Made by a program: the position numbers and the translations under genes
Assembly (NCBI RefSeq): GCF_015207035.1
Contig: NZ_JADEXQ010000066.1
Span: forward strand, 1 to 34,590
Source of the DNA: Romeriopsis navalis LEGE 11480
GTDB lineage: Bacteria > Cyanobacteriota > Cyanobacteriia > Leptolyngbyales > Leptolyngbyaceae
Length of the DNA stretch: 34,590 bases
Direction of reading: 5' to 3'
Shown here: positions 15,559 through 24,266 of the stretch, one piece after another
Layout of the letters: each line of letters starts with the position of its first letter
Position numbering within the stretch: position 1 is the stretch's first letter
Notes under the pieces: generated by a model
Told to the model about the DNA's origin: nothing
Seen by the model: the letters and a program-made list of their open reading frames with translations, nothing else
Databases searched by the model: none

Positions 15559-16671
15559 AGTCTTCGAGGTTTCTGGCGGCTAACAGTTGCAACGAACTGG
15601 CCTGCCACGTAGGCAAGACAGCATCTTAGCGAAGGAAATTGAGATAATCGCTGATCAATCAACTTTGGCTGAGTCAATTAGCACCGCAGCACTGGACGCA
15701 GTGAGTTGGACTGAATCGCCTCTCAATTCTAGGGAAACACATAGATGTCAGTATCAAAGTATTTTTTGACACAAACACTGGCCTGGAGCACTAACGACTT
15801 CACATACTCAACTTGCCCAGAAAATACCGAGTCCTAACCGCACCATACCGCGTATAAATGCGTAACTCTGTATAAAGATTGATTGTGGCCTATAGCCCTG
15901 TGCGTAGGATGCCTGTCTTCTCCCCTACAGTCTCATCCCCCTCAGGGACAATATCCCTGTTGGGTGGTGCAATGGTAAATGCAACCGTGGGGCCCGCCGC
16001 CGAACATAATTGTGCCTGATACGGACAACGTGTCGCGATTATCACTTCACGTTAAAACCACTTCCATTGATCAACATCGTATCTTCATACTTGTTTAATG
16101 TCGTGTTAAGCCGCGCTTTAAGGTTGGGCATGATGCCATACGTGACATTGGGTGATCGCCAGAAATTGCGAAAAGCGTTGCACCATCGCAGGATCCAATA
16201 AATTAGGGTTGGCGGTTGATCGCTTGAACCGTACAGTTGGCTGCATGTCGCTTCTGGGATTGATTCTAAGCCAGTTTTGCGGTGCGGGTTTGCGCGCGGT
16301 CGGGGGCGTTCAGTCAGATTTGACGCGAAGAAATCCGGCGCTTTTGGCTACAATAAGTTCTGTTTAGCTTTCATAGCAGCGGGTCGAAACGTTGCACTGC
16401 ATGGTTGTCTGCGACTGGACAGCGATAGTGGTGGCCAAAATTTCTACCTGCAAGATTGCTTTAGCGATGCAATGCCTTGGATTTGACTGGGCATTGTCGC
16501 GGCGACATCAGAATTTAGCTCGGTATATTTCGGCGACCTGCGGTAGTGGCGGTATTTCACCAAGGCCAAGGGTTGCTTTGGTATATGTGAACCCCTTTAC
16601 TGGGGTGCGTGCGGATTCTTCGTTGTTGCACGGATTTCGATGCAATTCATTGGCTCCCTAACCCAGTACCT
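15559..16671. other. 1.1-kb gene-free divergent region
   Basis: No frame in this interval has a plausible start, ribosome-binding site and protein-like composition. It is the longest non-coding stretch in the window and lies between divergent genes (TPR protein and the GT2 enzyme). It contains a compact double-hairpin region at 15896-15964. A TACAAT hexamer at 16349-16354 could be a -10 box for the downstream gene, but the nearest TTGACG (16320) is 23 bp away, too far for a standard promoter. An unrecognised non-coding RNA or a decayed gene is possible. Confidence 0.5.
15896..15964. other. Candidate structured element (two adjacent hairpins)
   Basis: A first stem GTAGG/CCTAC (about 15904-15928) is followed by a stronger one: CAGGGA (15943-15948) pairs with TCCCTG (15954-15959) around CAATA, extended by CCC/GGG (15939-15941 with 15962-15964) past a small internal loop. 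Pairing works on both strands. I do not recognise it as 6S RNA, tmRNA, SRP RNA or RNase P RNA. Confidence 0.35.
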
Positions 16672-18108
16672 ATGTCCGAAAAATCCTGGCCAGACGACGA
16701 TTCTTTCAGCGCCTTGAACCCGAGCGGCACCTTGGCAGCGTCGCCCGCTGAAGATGATTTTCAGTTTGAGATTGATCCAGCCTTCTTAACCGGGTTGGAG
16801 GGGCGGCGGCTGAAGTCGGCGCTGATGTTAGGTATGGTCTGGGGCGGCACCATTGCGCTGCATCAGTTTACCTGGGGATATTGGTTGACGACGGCGTTGG
16901 CGGCATTGATGGGTGGACATTGTTTGCGCGCCTACGCCACGCGACCGCGGGCTGTGGTTGTACCCATGGACCCGAAGGCGGTGCGACCACAGGTGACGTT
17001 GATGGTGGCGGCCAAAAATGAAGAGGCGGTGGTTGATCGCCTAGTTGATCAGCTCTGTAATCTTGATTATCCGCGCGATCGCTATGAAGTTTGGTTTATT
17101 GATGATGCAAGTACGGACCAGACACCGGCCATTCTTGATCGCCTCGCGCTGCAGCATCAGAATTTACGCGTGGTGCACCGGCCAGCGGGCTCTCCCGGTG
17201 GTAAATCAGGTGCACTTAATCAGGTGTTTCCGCGAACCGTTGGCGAATTTATTGTGGTGTTTGATGCGGATGCCCAGATTGCGCCGGACTTTTTAGATCG
17301 ATCACTGCCAGCCTTCGATCACCCCTCGGTTGGGGCGGTGCAGTTACGGAAAGCGATTATTCAGGCCGAGACGCCGAATCATCCTCAAGGTAAGAACTTT
17401 TGGATTCAAGGTCAGCAGGCAGAAATGGCGTTGGATGCCTTTATGCGCCAGCAACAAATCGCCGTCGGTGGAATCGGTGAGCTGCGGGGGAATGGGCAAC
17501 TTGTCCGGCGTCAGGCGATCGAAGATTGTGGTGGTTGGAATGAAGGCACGATTACCGATGATCTGGATTTGAGTCTGCGACTACATTTGAATAATTGGGA
17601 TATTGAATGTCTGACCGCACCTGCCGTCTATGAAGAAGGTGTAACCCAAGCGATCGCCTTGTGGCATCAGCGCAGTCGATGGGCTGAAGGTGGGTATCAA
17701 CGTTACCTCGATTACTGGCGGATGCTGGTACAGAATCGTTTGGGTCTGACTAAGTCGTTTGACCTGGTGGTGTTTGTGGTGATGCAGTACATCATGCCGA
17801 TGGTGGCAGTGCCAGATTTATTGATGGCCGTGATGAAGCATCAGGCGCCGGTGTTTACGCCAATTACGATCATCACCTTTGGCTTGTTTTTTCTTAGTGC
17901 AGTGCGGGGCCTGCGGCGATCGTTTGTGTTGATGCCGTTGAAGGAACAACGGGATGTGAGTTGGTTCTGGCTCGTGAAGCAGTCGGTACTGGGGGCGGTT
18001 TATATGGCTCATTGGTTGCCGGTGATTGCCTTTACCACGGCTCGCATGGCGGTGCGTAAAAAGCGGCTGAAGTGGGTCAAAACGGCGCATAGCGGTCAGC
18101 ATGCGTAG
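16672..18108 (+). CDS. mgdA: Family-2 glycosyltransferase, probable monoglucosyldiacylglycerol synthase MgdA
   Basis: A 478-aa membrane GT2 enzyme from the ATG at 16672 (MSEKSWPDDDSFSALN); the frame is open further upstream but without support. Membrane spans lie at about 50-80 and in the C-terminal third (about 365-385, 395-415, 440-460). The GT2 motifs are in order: D144-D145 (WFIDDAS), D198-x-D200 (VFDAD), T295-D296-D297 (TITDDLDLSLR) and Q333-x2-R336-W337. The pre-TM segment FLTGLEGRRLKSALMLG and the MVAAKNEEAV motif recall, from memory, Synechocystis sll1377-type MgdA, which glucosylates diacylglycerol as the first step of thylakoid galactolipid synthesis in cyanobacteria. Another processive GT2 is the alternative. 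xseA follows after 65 bp. Confidence 0.8.
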   Translation: MSEKSWPDDDSFSALNPSGTLAASPAEDDFQFEIDPAFLTGLEGRRLKSALMLGMVWGGTIALHQFTWGYWLTTALAALMGGHCLRAYATRPRAVVVPMDPKAVRPQVTLMVAAKNEEAVVDRLVDQLCNLDYPRDRYEVWFIDDASTDQTPAILDRLALQHQNLRVVHRPAGSPGGKSGALNQVFPRTVGEFIVVFDADAQIAPDFLDRSLPAFDHPSVGAVQLRKAIIQAETPNHPQGKNFWIQGQQAEMALDAFMRQQQIAVGGIGELRGNGQLVRRQAIEDCGGWNEGTITDDLDLSLRLHLNNWDIECLTAPAVYEEGVTQAIALWHQRSRWAEGGYQRYLDYWRMLVQNRLGLTKSFDLVVFVVMQYIMPMVAVPDLLMAVMKHQAPVFTPITIITFGLFFLSAVRGLRRSFVLMPLKEQRDVSWFWLVKQSVLGAVYMAHWLPVIAFTTARMAVRKKRLKWVKTAHSGQHA

Positions 18109-18173
18109 TTATATTCTGTCTTTAGGTCAATAATTTCTGCCTGGAGGCGGAATTTTGCCCTGATAATAGAGTG

Positions 18174-19379
18174 ATGCTAGATCAAGCCATCTCGGTTGCG
18201 GGATTAACCGAATATATCCAGACGTTGCTCGAAGACGACCATCACCTCCGCCAAATTTGGGTTGTGGGGGAGGTCTCGAGTGCTAATCCGCATCGCAGTG
18301 GGATGTTTTTTGCGCTGCAAGACCCAGATAGTCAGGCGATGATTAATTGCGTTGCCTGGAAGAGTCAACTGGCAAAATTTGCGACTTTGCCAGAGAAGGG
18401 CGAGCAAGTGATTTTGCTCGGTTCGGTCAAGCTATATCCGGGGCAGGGGCGTTATCAGTTAACGGCTTGGCAATGTTTTCCGGCGGGCGAGGGGTTGCAG
18501 GCACTGCGCTACCGCCAACTCAAACAGCGTTTAGAAACTGAGGGCCTATTTGACCCAGAGGTGAAGCAGGCGTTACCGGTGCACCCGCAGACGATTGCGG
18601 TGGTCACTTCCACTAATGCGGCGGCCTGGGGGGATATTCAGCGGACTTTGCTCAGTCGTTATCCCGGCTTAGATGTTTTACTTTCGCCAGCTGTGGTGCA
18701 GGGGTTGCAGGCTCCGAAGTCGATTGTCACAGCGATTGCCCGTGTAGTGCGGGATCAGCGGGCCGAAGTGTTGCTCCTGGCGCGCGGTGGTGGTGCGGCC
18801 GAGGACTTGGCTTGTTTTAACGATGAAACCGTGGTGCGGGCGATTGCGACTTGTCCGATTCCCGTCATTACTGGAATTGGCCATGAGCGGGATGAGTCGC
18901 TCTGCGATTTGGTGGCGGATTATGCGGCCCATACGCCAACGGCAGCGGCGGCGAAGGTGGTGCCGGATTTGGATGAATTGTATGATGACCACCGCGATCG
19001 TGTCCTGTGGCTCCAGACGACTGTGCGACAGCGGTTGCGCCAGGAAGCGGAGGTGATTGAGGAACTCCAAGCCCGATTGTCGCGGGTGAAGCCCGATCGG
19101 TTGTTGGTACAAGAACGGCAACGACTGGGTTGGTTGAGGCAATCGTTGATCCAGCAGATGCGATCACGCCTTAGCCAAGCGCAGCAACGGCAACAACTGT
19201 TGCAGGAGAAAGCCTCATCGCTCGATCCTGCGGCGGTATTGCAGCGTGGCTATGCGGTGATGCGGGCTGAGGGGGAAATTGTGCGTCAGGCGGTCGATCT
19301 GCCAGTTGGTCAGGAAGTTGAAGTGCAGCTGGGTCAAGGCAAGATTCGAGCTGTGGTGAGCGAAGTTCTACCGGAATAA
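18174..19379 (+). CDS. xseA: Exodeoxyribonuclease VII large subunit
   Basis: A 401-aa protein. The ATG at 18174 is taken over the GTG one codon earlier. The N-terminal OB-fold (about 1-105) includes LRQIWVVGEVSSANPHRSGM and the FFALQD strand. The catalytic region begins around 115 with PVHPQTIAVVTSTNAAAWGD and continues through LLLARGGGAAEDLACFNDE, ITGIGHERDESLCDLVADY and AHTPTAAAAKVVPD, all signature segments of XseA. A coiled-coil part follows (about 285-350), then the C-terminal LDPAAVLQRGYAVMR motif. XseA with several XseB subunits degrades single-stranded DNA in both directions. No xseB frame follows it here, unlike many bacteria where the two are adjacent. Confidence 0.96.
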   Translation: MLDQAISVAGLTEYIQTLLEDDHHLRQIWVVGEVSSANPHRSGMFFALQDPDSQAMINCVAWKSQLAKFATLPEKGEQVILLGSVKLYPGQGRYQLTAWQCFPAGEGLQALRYRQLKQRLETEGLFDPEVKQALPVHPQTIAVVTSTNAAAWGDIQRTLLSRYPGLDVLLSPAVVQGLQAPKSIVTAIARVVRDQRAEVLLLARGGGAAEDLACFNDETVVRAIATCPIPVITGIGHERDESLCDLVADYAAHTPTAAAAKVVPDLDELYDDHRDRVLWLQTTVRQRLRQEAEVIEELQARLSRVKPDRLLVQERQRLGWLRQSLIQQMRSRLSQAQQRQQLLQEKASSLDPAAVLQRGYAVMRAEGEIVRQAVDLPVGQEVEVQLGQGKIRAVVSEVLPE

Positions 19380-19439
19380 GCCCGATCGGCTTGGAGTTAG
19401 TCAATAACTAAACCTTTGATTAGCGACAAGACTTGATTT

Positions 19440-20117
19440 ATGAAAGCACGTTTGTTCCTGATTCCGGCTGTGTTGTTGCTTTGTGTGGCCTGTAGGCCAA
19501 AACCGAATAAGGTGAGTGATGCTGCTAACACGGGCGGTAATGGCCAGCCATCGGTCAAAGTCGATCGACGTTTAGGCAACTTTAAGGCTGTGCCAGGCAC
19601 CCCATTTCAAATGGCTCCGATTGTCGCAGCGGAGTGGGAGCGGAGTTTGTTGTCCAAATCCAATTACCCGGCGGGCCAAACGGCGAATTATCTCTTCCTC
19701 GATACGGAAACGGCGACGTTTGTAAAATTACTCGATGACAATCGCCAATTGATTACGAACACTAGTCAATTTCCCACCGGGCCGAAAGCTTGTAGGCCCA
19801 AGACGGCCTGTGCCGGGCAGTCTGAAACCGTGAAATCGATCGTTTATACGATCGTCAAACAAGATACGAACAATGATCAACGGTTAACCACGGACGATTC
19901 GCAGACGATTGCGGTCTCGGACGCCAATGGCAAAAACTATACCGAGTTGATTCAGGATGCCGATGTGGTTTATCACAAAGTTTATAAGCAGGCGACACAG
20001 CGTTTACTGGTGGCCTATGCGCGGGATGGTAAACGGCTGTTGGATGTGATTGATCTGACGAAAAAGCAAGTGATCGAGACGAAGCCGATGGTGGCGCTTG
20101 GGGCCGATGTGAAATAG
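19440..20117 (+). CDS. Putative lipoprotein with EF-hand-like loop
   Basis: A 225-aa protein. MKARLFLIPAVLLLCVAC is a short signal peptide ending at Cys18; as a lipobox CVAC is imperfect (Cys rather than Leu at -3), so lipidation is likely but not certain. A polar linker follows (about 19-45). The motif DTNNDQRLTTDD (142-153) has acidic or amide residues at loop positions 1, 3, 5 and 12, like a calcium-binding EF-hand or dockerin-type loop, but I see no flanking helices of a full EF-hand. The C-terminus is beta-rich (LLVAYARDGKRLLDVIDLT). I do not recognise a family. It follows xseA by 60 bp and ends before a hairpin at 20163. Confidence 0.75.
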   Translation: MKARLFLIPAVLLLCVACRPKPNKVSDAANTGGNGQPSVKVDRRLGNFKAVPGTPFQMAPIVAAEWERSLLSKSNYPAGQTANYLFLDTETATFVKLLDDNRQLITNTSQFPTGPKACRPKTACAGQSETVKSIVYTIVKQDTNNDQRLTTDDSQTIAVSDANGKNYTELIQDADVVYHKVYKQATQRLLVAYARDGKRLLDVIDLTKKQVIETKPMVALGADVK

Positions 20118-20162
20118 ATCAACGCTGAATTGGGTGTAACGCCGAATTTTGGGTACAAAAAA

Positions 20163-20185
20163 CCCGGCATGGTTCAGGTGCCGGG
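20163..20185. terminator. Hairpin after the lipoprotein gene
   Basis: CCCGGCA (20163-20169) pairs with TGCCGGG (20179-20185). The T-run is weak on the plus strand (CTTATT) but strong on the minus strand, where the stem is followed by TTTTTT. It can therefore act on both strands and would stop antisense transcription entering the lipoprotein gene. Confidence 0.65.
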
Positions 20186-20409
20186 CTTATTCCGTGCTCT
20201 AGGAATCACATCCTGAGAAAGGGCGATACTACTCTTTACTAAATATGCGCAGCCCTGCAGCAAGCCGACATATCAAGAGATTGGTCGTACACTCTTCATG
20301 AATGTGTGACTCGCAGACAATTTTTAGTTAGTCGCGAAGGTCACTTTGAAAGATATCGGGCTATGGTGAAAAAGCCGTAAATGTGGTTTAACGATCACCG
20401 CACTGATTT

Positions 20410-22161
20410 ATGAAACGTTTTCGCTGCTTGGGTTTCAACCAAAATTTTCGGCTACTGCTGAAGTCTTCACTATTGTTGATTGGGGGATTAACTGGGCCTG
20501 CGGAGGCGCTAACGGCCCACCCCACGATGCCCCTCGATCGTGCCCAGCAGGGCATGGTGACATCGGCCCATCCTTTAGCCACGCAAGTCGGTCTAAAAAT
20601 CTTGCAGCAGGGGGGCAATGCGGTCGATGCGGCAGTCGCAACGACCTTGGCAATTTCTGTGGTCGAACCGTTTTCGGCGGGGATTGGGGGCGGTGGGTTT
20701 CTCCTATTTCATCACGCGGAAACGGGGACGATGCGATCACTCGATTTCCGTGAACGGGCACCGCTGCGGGCGACAAGGGACATGTATTTAGATGCCACGG
20801 GCAAAGTGATGCCCCGTGCCAGTGTTGATGGGTATCAAGCCGTGGGCGTGCCGGGGACAGTTGCTGGTCTGGCGGCAATACATCAGCGTTATGGCAAGTT
20901 GGCATGGGCCCGGTTGGTGGCCCCATCGGTGCAACTCGCCCAGCAGGGGTTCCCGGTCAGTGCGCGGTATCAACAGGCCTTGCAATGGCGTTCTAAGGGG
21001 ATTAAGCCGGGGTCGGAGGCCGCGAAAATTTTTCTGCCCCGTGGTCATACGCCCCGAATTGGCGATCGCATTATTCAGCTGGATCTAGCCAAAACCCTGG
21101 CGGCGGTCGGGCAAGATCCTCAGAACTTTTACCAAGGCGCGATCGCCCAGGCGATTGTGCGCGATATGGTGGCCAATCAGGGGTTGATTTCCCTGGCCGA
21201 TTTGCGCCAGTACCAACCCATCTGGCGTGAGCCCGTCTGTGGTGAATTTCATCAACATCGAGTTTGTTCGATGCCCCCACCGTCATCCGGAGGCGTGCAT
21301 CTATTGCAAATGCTGCATCTGATCCAGGCCAAAGACCTCAAACGTTGGGGCTGGAATCATCCCAATACCTTGCATCGGATGATTGAGTCCATGCGGATTG
21401 CCTATGCCGATCGTGCGACACATCTGGGCGATCCAGATTTTGTCAAAGTACCAGTAACGTCGTTAATTAGCCCCAAGTACGGGGACCAGCGCCGCTCAGA
21501 AATTCATCCCCGCCGTGCCAAATTGTCGACGCAAGTTAAAGCGGCCACGCCCGCCGTGTTAAAGCAAATTCAATCTGAGTCGCCGGAAACCAGTCATTTG
21601 ACCGTCGTCGATCAAGCGCGCAATGCCGTCAGTCTGACGTTTACGGTCAATCTCAGCTTTGGGGCGGGCGTCGTGGCCAAGGGCACGGGGATTGTGCTGA
21701 ATAACGAAATGGACGACTTTGCCGTGGCCCCAAATACACCGAATTACTTTGGGCTGACGGGCAGTCAAGCGAATGCGATCGCCCCGCGTAAAACGCCCCT
21801 TTCCAGCATGACGCCGACGATCATTACCCAAGATGGGCAAGTTCGCTTAGCGGTCGGCGCACCGGGCGGCAGCACAATTATTACAACGGTGTTGCAAGTG
21901 ATTCTAAATACGTTAGTGCATGACATGGATATTAAACGGGCTGTGGCCGCCCCGCGGTTGCATCATCAATGGTTGCCGGATCAGACCCGCTTTGATCGTT
22001 GGGGCTTTGATCCAATGACGTTAGCGGCGTTGGAACGTCGGGGACATCAGATCAAGGTGCGTGGGCCTTGGGGGAATGCTAATGGGATTCAGCTGTTGCC
22101 GGATGGCACGTTACTTGGGGCAGCGGACCCACGGGGTGAGGGCATTGCTGCTGGATACTGA
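20410..22161 (+). CDS. ggt: Gamma-glutamyltransferase (self-processing)
   Basis: A 583-aa N-terminal-nucleophile hydrolase that splits gamma-glutamyl bonds (glutathione) or transfers the group to amino acids. Residues 1-34 are a signal peptide (basic start, then LLLKSSLLLIGGLTGPAEA), so it is exported to the periplasm. The substrate-binding R114 lies in LDFRERAP. The autocleavage site is between E393 and T394 in SPETSHLTVVD; T394 becomes the N-terminal nucleophile of the small subunit. PLSSMTPT (463-470) and GAPGG (483-487) form the oxyanion hole and gamma-glutamyl site. The usual GSPGG has Ala for Ser here. Length is typical. It is preceded by a 290-bp gap and followed by the ABC transporter after 187 bp, probably as a separate unit. 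Confidence 0.96.
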   Translation: MKRFRCLGFNQNFRLLLKSSLLLIGGLTGPAEALTAHPTMPLDRAQQGMVTSAHPLATQVGLKILQQGGNAVDAAVATTLAISVVEPFSAGIGGGGFLLFHHAETGTMRSLDFRERAPLRATRDMYLDATGKVMPRASVDGYQAVGVPGTVAGLAAIHQRYGKLAWARLVAPSVQLAQQGFPVSARYQQALQWRSKGIKPGSEAAKIFLPRGHTPRIGDRIIQLDLAKTLAAVGQDPQNFYQGAIAQAIVRDMVANQGLISLADLRQYQPIWREPVCGEFHQHRVCSMPPPSSGGVHLLQMLHLIQAKDLKRWGWNHPNTLHRMIESMRIAYADRATHLGDPDFVKVPVTSLISPKYGDQRRSEIHPRRAKLSTQVKAATPAVLKQIQSESPETSHLTVVDQARNAVSLTFTVNLSFGAGVVAKGTGIVLNNEMDDFAVAPNTPNYFGLTGSQANAIAPRKTPLSSMTPTIITQDGQVRLAVGAPGGSTIITTVLQVILNTLVHDMDIKRAVAAPRLHHQWLPDQTRFDRWGFDPMTLAALERRGHQIKVRGPWGNANGIQLLPDGTLLGAADPRGEGIAAGY

Positions 22162-22348
22162 ATCTGGCCACAGCTCAATTTTTGGCGGTGGGATGGGTAT
22201 GCTGAGTCTGTCTGGGTCGCACTTGAATGACGGATTTTGCCTGGCATGATCGGATGTTGGTGGCAGCGCTGTGGCGATGCGTACATCAGTAGATCAATGG
22301 CTTGAGGGCAAAATCTCTTCGCCTAGCTGTTCTTTCTTTCCTGCTGCG

Positions 22349-24205
22349 ATGACTGCTAATCGTCTCCTCCTTAAATTTGCTCGCCGATCGCCGCGTCTCG
22401 TGATTTTGACCACGGTGTTGGGATTCTCGGGGGCGTTATTTAATGGCATCAGTACCGCGCTAGTGGTGCCAGTAATCCTTGGCTATCTCGGACAGTCGGC
22501 TGGTACGCAGTCGCTGCCAGGGCCACTGAAAAAAATATTAGATTTGACGGGCGCGCAAGGTGACCAGCAGTTTTTGGTCCTGATGGGCTTTGTTCTGCTC
22601 GCCATTATCCTCAAAAATGCGGCAACTTATGCGGGTGAACTGACCAGTGCCCGCCTGACCCAGACGTTAACGACTGGGATTCGCAACGATGGTTTGAAAA
22701 TGCTTCTGGATGTTGATCTGGAGTATTACAGTGCGAATAAGATTGGCGATATTGTGAATCAGATGGGCGGCGAAATTGCCCGGACGGCGAACAGTATCAA
22801 ATGTGCCACGCAGATTGCCACCACCGCGATCACGATTTTGGTATTTCTGGGGATCTTGCTGACGATTTCTTGGCAGTTGACCTTAGTTTCCACCAGTCTG
22901 TTGGCGATGGTTTCAGTGGCGAACCAATTCTTTATTCGCAAAGCGAAGCGCATGGGGCAGAAGTTATCGAGCTCCTCGGCCAATTATTCGATCGCTTTGC
23001 TGGAAACACTGTCGGGAATGCGGTTGGTTAAATCCACGGGCCAAGAAGCCGCGCAATATCGCCAGCTTTCACACTATGTCAATGAACGGGAGTTAGCGGA
23101 ACGCCAGTCCCAAACGAACTATGCGATCGTTAATCCGATTAACGAAGTCTCAGGCATTCTCGTCGTGTTGACGATTGTGATCACCGGTAAAGTCCTATTT
23201 GCCAGTCAGATGGCTGCCCCGACGCTGTTGCTGATGTACTTGCTGACGCTATTCCGGATGCTTCCGTCGATCGGTCGGATCAACGGACTGCGGAGTCAAT
23301 TTGCGAATACGGCTCCGAGTGTCCAAGTTGTGAATGCCTTTCTGCGCTATGACGATAAGCCGATCATGGCTCAGGGTAAGACCCCGTATCAGCCGATTAC
23401 CCAAGGTATTCAGTTTCAGAATATTTGGTTCAAATATCCCACGAGCCAAGATTGGATTTTACGGGATGTGAGTTTGAATTTGCCGAAAGGGACAACCCTA
23501 GCTTTGGTTGGTTCGTCGGGCGCCGGTAAGTCAACCTTGGCGGATTTATTACCCCGATTTTACGATTGCCAAGAAGGTGGCATTAGTCTGGATGGTCAAG
23601 ATATTCGATCGTTCGACTTGCCGTCATTTCGCAAATCGATGGGCATCGTCAGTCAGGAAACCTTCCTGTTCAATGCCAGCGTTTTCGACAATATTGCCTA
23701 TGGCTGTGAAAACGTCAGCTTTGACGCTGTGGTGTCAGCGGCACAACGGGCGAATGCCTATGAGTTTATTGAAAAACTCCCCGAGGGTTTAGATACCCAA
23801 ATTGGTGATCGGGGGGTGATGCTATCCGGTGGACAGCGCCAGCGCTTGGCGATTGCCCGGGCGTTGCTCCGTGACCCGGATATTTTGATTTTGGATGAGG
23901 CTACCAGTGCCCTCGATACCGTGTCCGAGCGGTTGGTGCAGAAAGCCTTGGATGAACTGAGCCGCGATCGCACGGTACTGGTGATTGCCCACCGTTTATC
24001 AACGATCCAAAATGCCGATCAAATTGCGGTATTCGATCGCGGTGAAGTGGTCGAAGTGGGGGTGCATGACGAACTGCTAGCCCGGAAAGGCTTGTATGCC
24101 AAGTTGTATAACATGCAATTTGGTGAAACTGTCGCTCCAGCCGGTGCGGATATGACGGTTGAGCCTCCCGCCGTTGAGCCGCCTGCGGTTGAGCCTTGCT
24201 GCTAG
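22349..24205 (+). CDS. ABC exporter with fused membrane and ATPase domains (glycan/lipid-type)
   Basis: A 618-aa half-transporter from the ATG at 22349 (MTANRLLLKFARRSPRL); an upstream GTG at 22271 would add 26 residues that look unnatural. Six membrane spans lie in the first 320 residues. The ATPase domain has Walker A G388-SSGAGKS, Q-loop Q436 (SQETFLFN), signature LSGGQ (492-496), Walker B ILILDEATS (D516, E517) and H-loop H548. This is a type IV exporter that works as a dimer, similar to MsbA and to exporters of cyanobacterial envelope glycolipids. The substrate is inferred from the four glycan genes that follow. The last 15 residues repeat VEPPA and end in Cys-Cys, which is not part of the normal fold. 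Confidence 0.93.
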   Translation: MTANRLLLKFARRSPRLVILTTVLGFSGALFNGISTALVVPVILGYLGQSAGTQSLPGPLKKILDLTGAQGDQQFLVLMGFVLLAIILKNAATYAGELTSARLTQTLTTGIRNDGLKMLLDVDLEYYSANKIGDIVNQMGGEIARTANSIKCATQIATTAITILVFLGILLTISWQLTLVSTSLLAMVSVANQFFIRKAKRMGQKLSSSSANYSIALLETLSGMRLVKSTGQEAAQYRQLSHYVNERELAERQSQTNYAIVNPINEVSGILVVLTIVITGKVLFASQMAAPTLLLMYLLTLFRMLPSIGRINGLRSQFANTAPSVQVVNAFLRYDDKPIMAQGKTPYQPITQGIQFQNIWFKYPTSQDWILRDVSLNLPKGTTLALVGSSGAGKSTLADLLPRFYDCQEGGISLDGQDIRSFDLPSFRKSMGIVSQETFLFNASVFDNIAYGCENVSFDAVVSAAQRANAYEFIEKLPEGLDTQIGDRGVMLSGGQRQRLAIARALLRDPDILILDEATSALDTVSERLVQKALDELSRDRTVLVIAHRLSTIQNADQIAVFDRGEVVEVGVHDELLARKGLYAKLYNMQFGETVAPAGADMTVEPPAVEPPAVEPCC

Positions 24206-24266
24206 TTGTCCGTGCCCGACCAGTTTGTGTCTGACGAAATCCTCTCGCTTCTTTTTCCTACGAACC

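Noticed and set aside
15895-16020. 6S RNA candidate between the TPR and GT2 genes
   Set aside because: The long interrupted rod with a central bubble typical of 6S RNA could not be drawn; only two short hairpins are seen.
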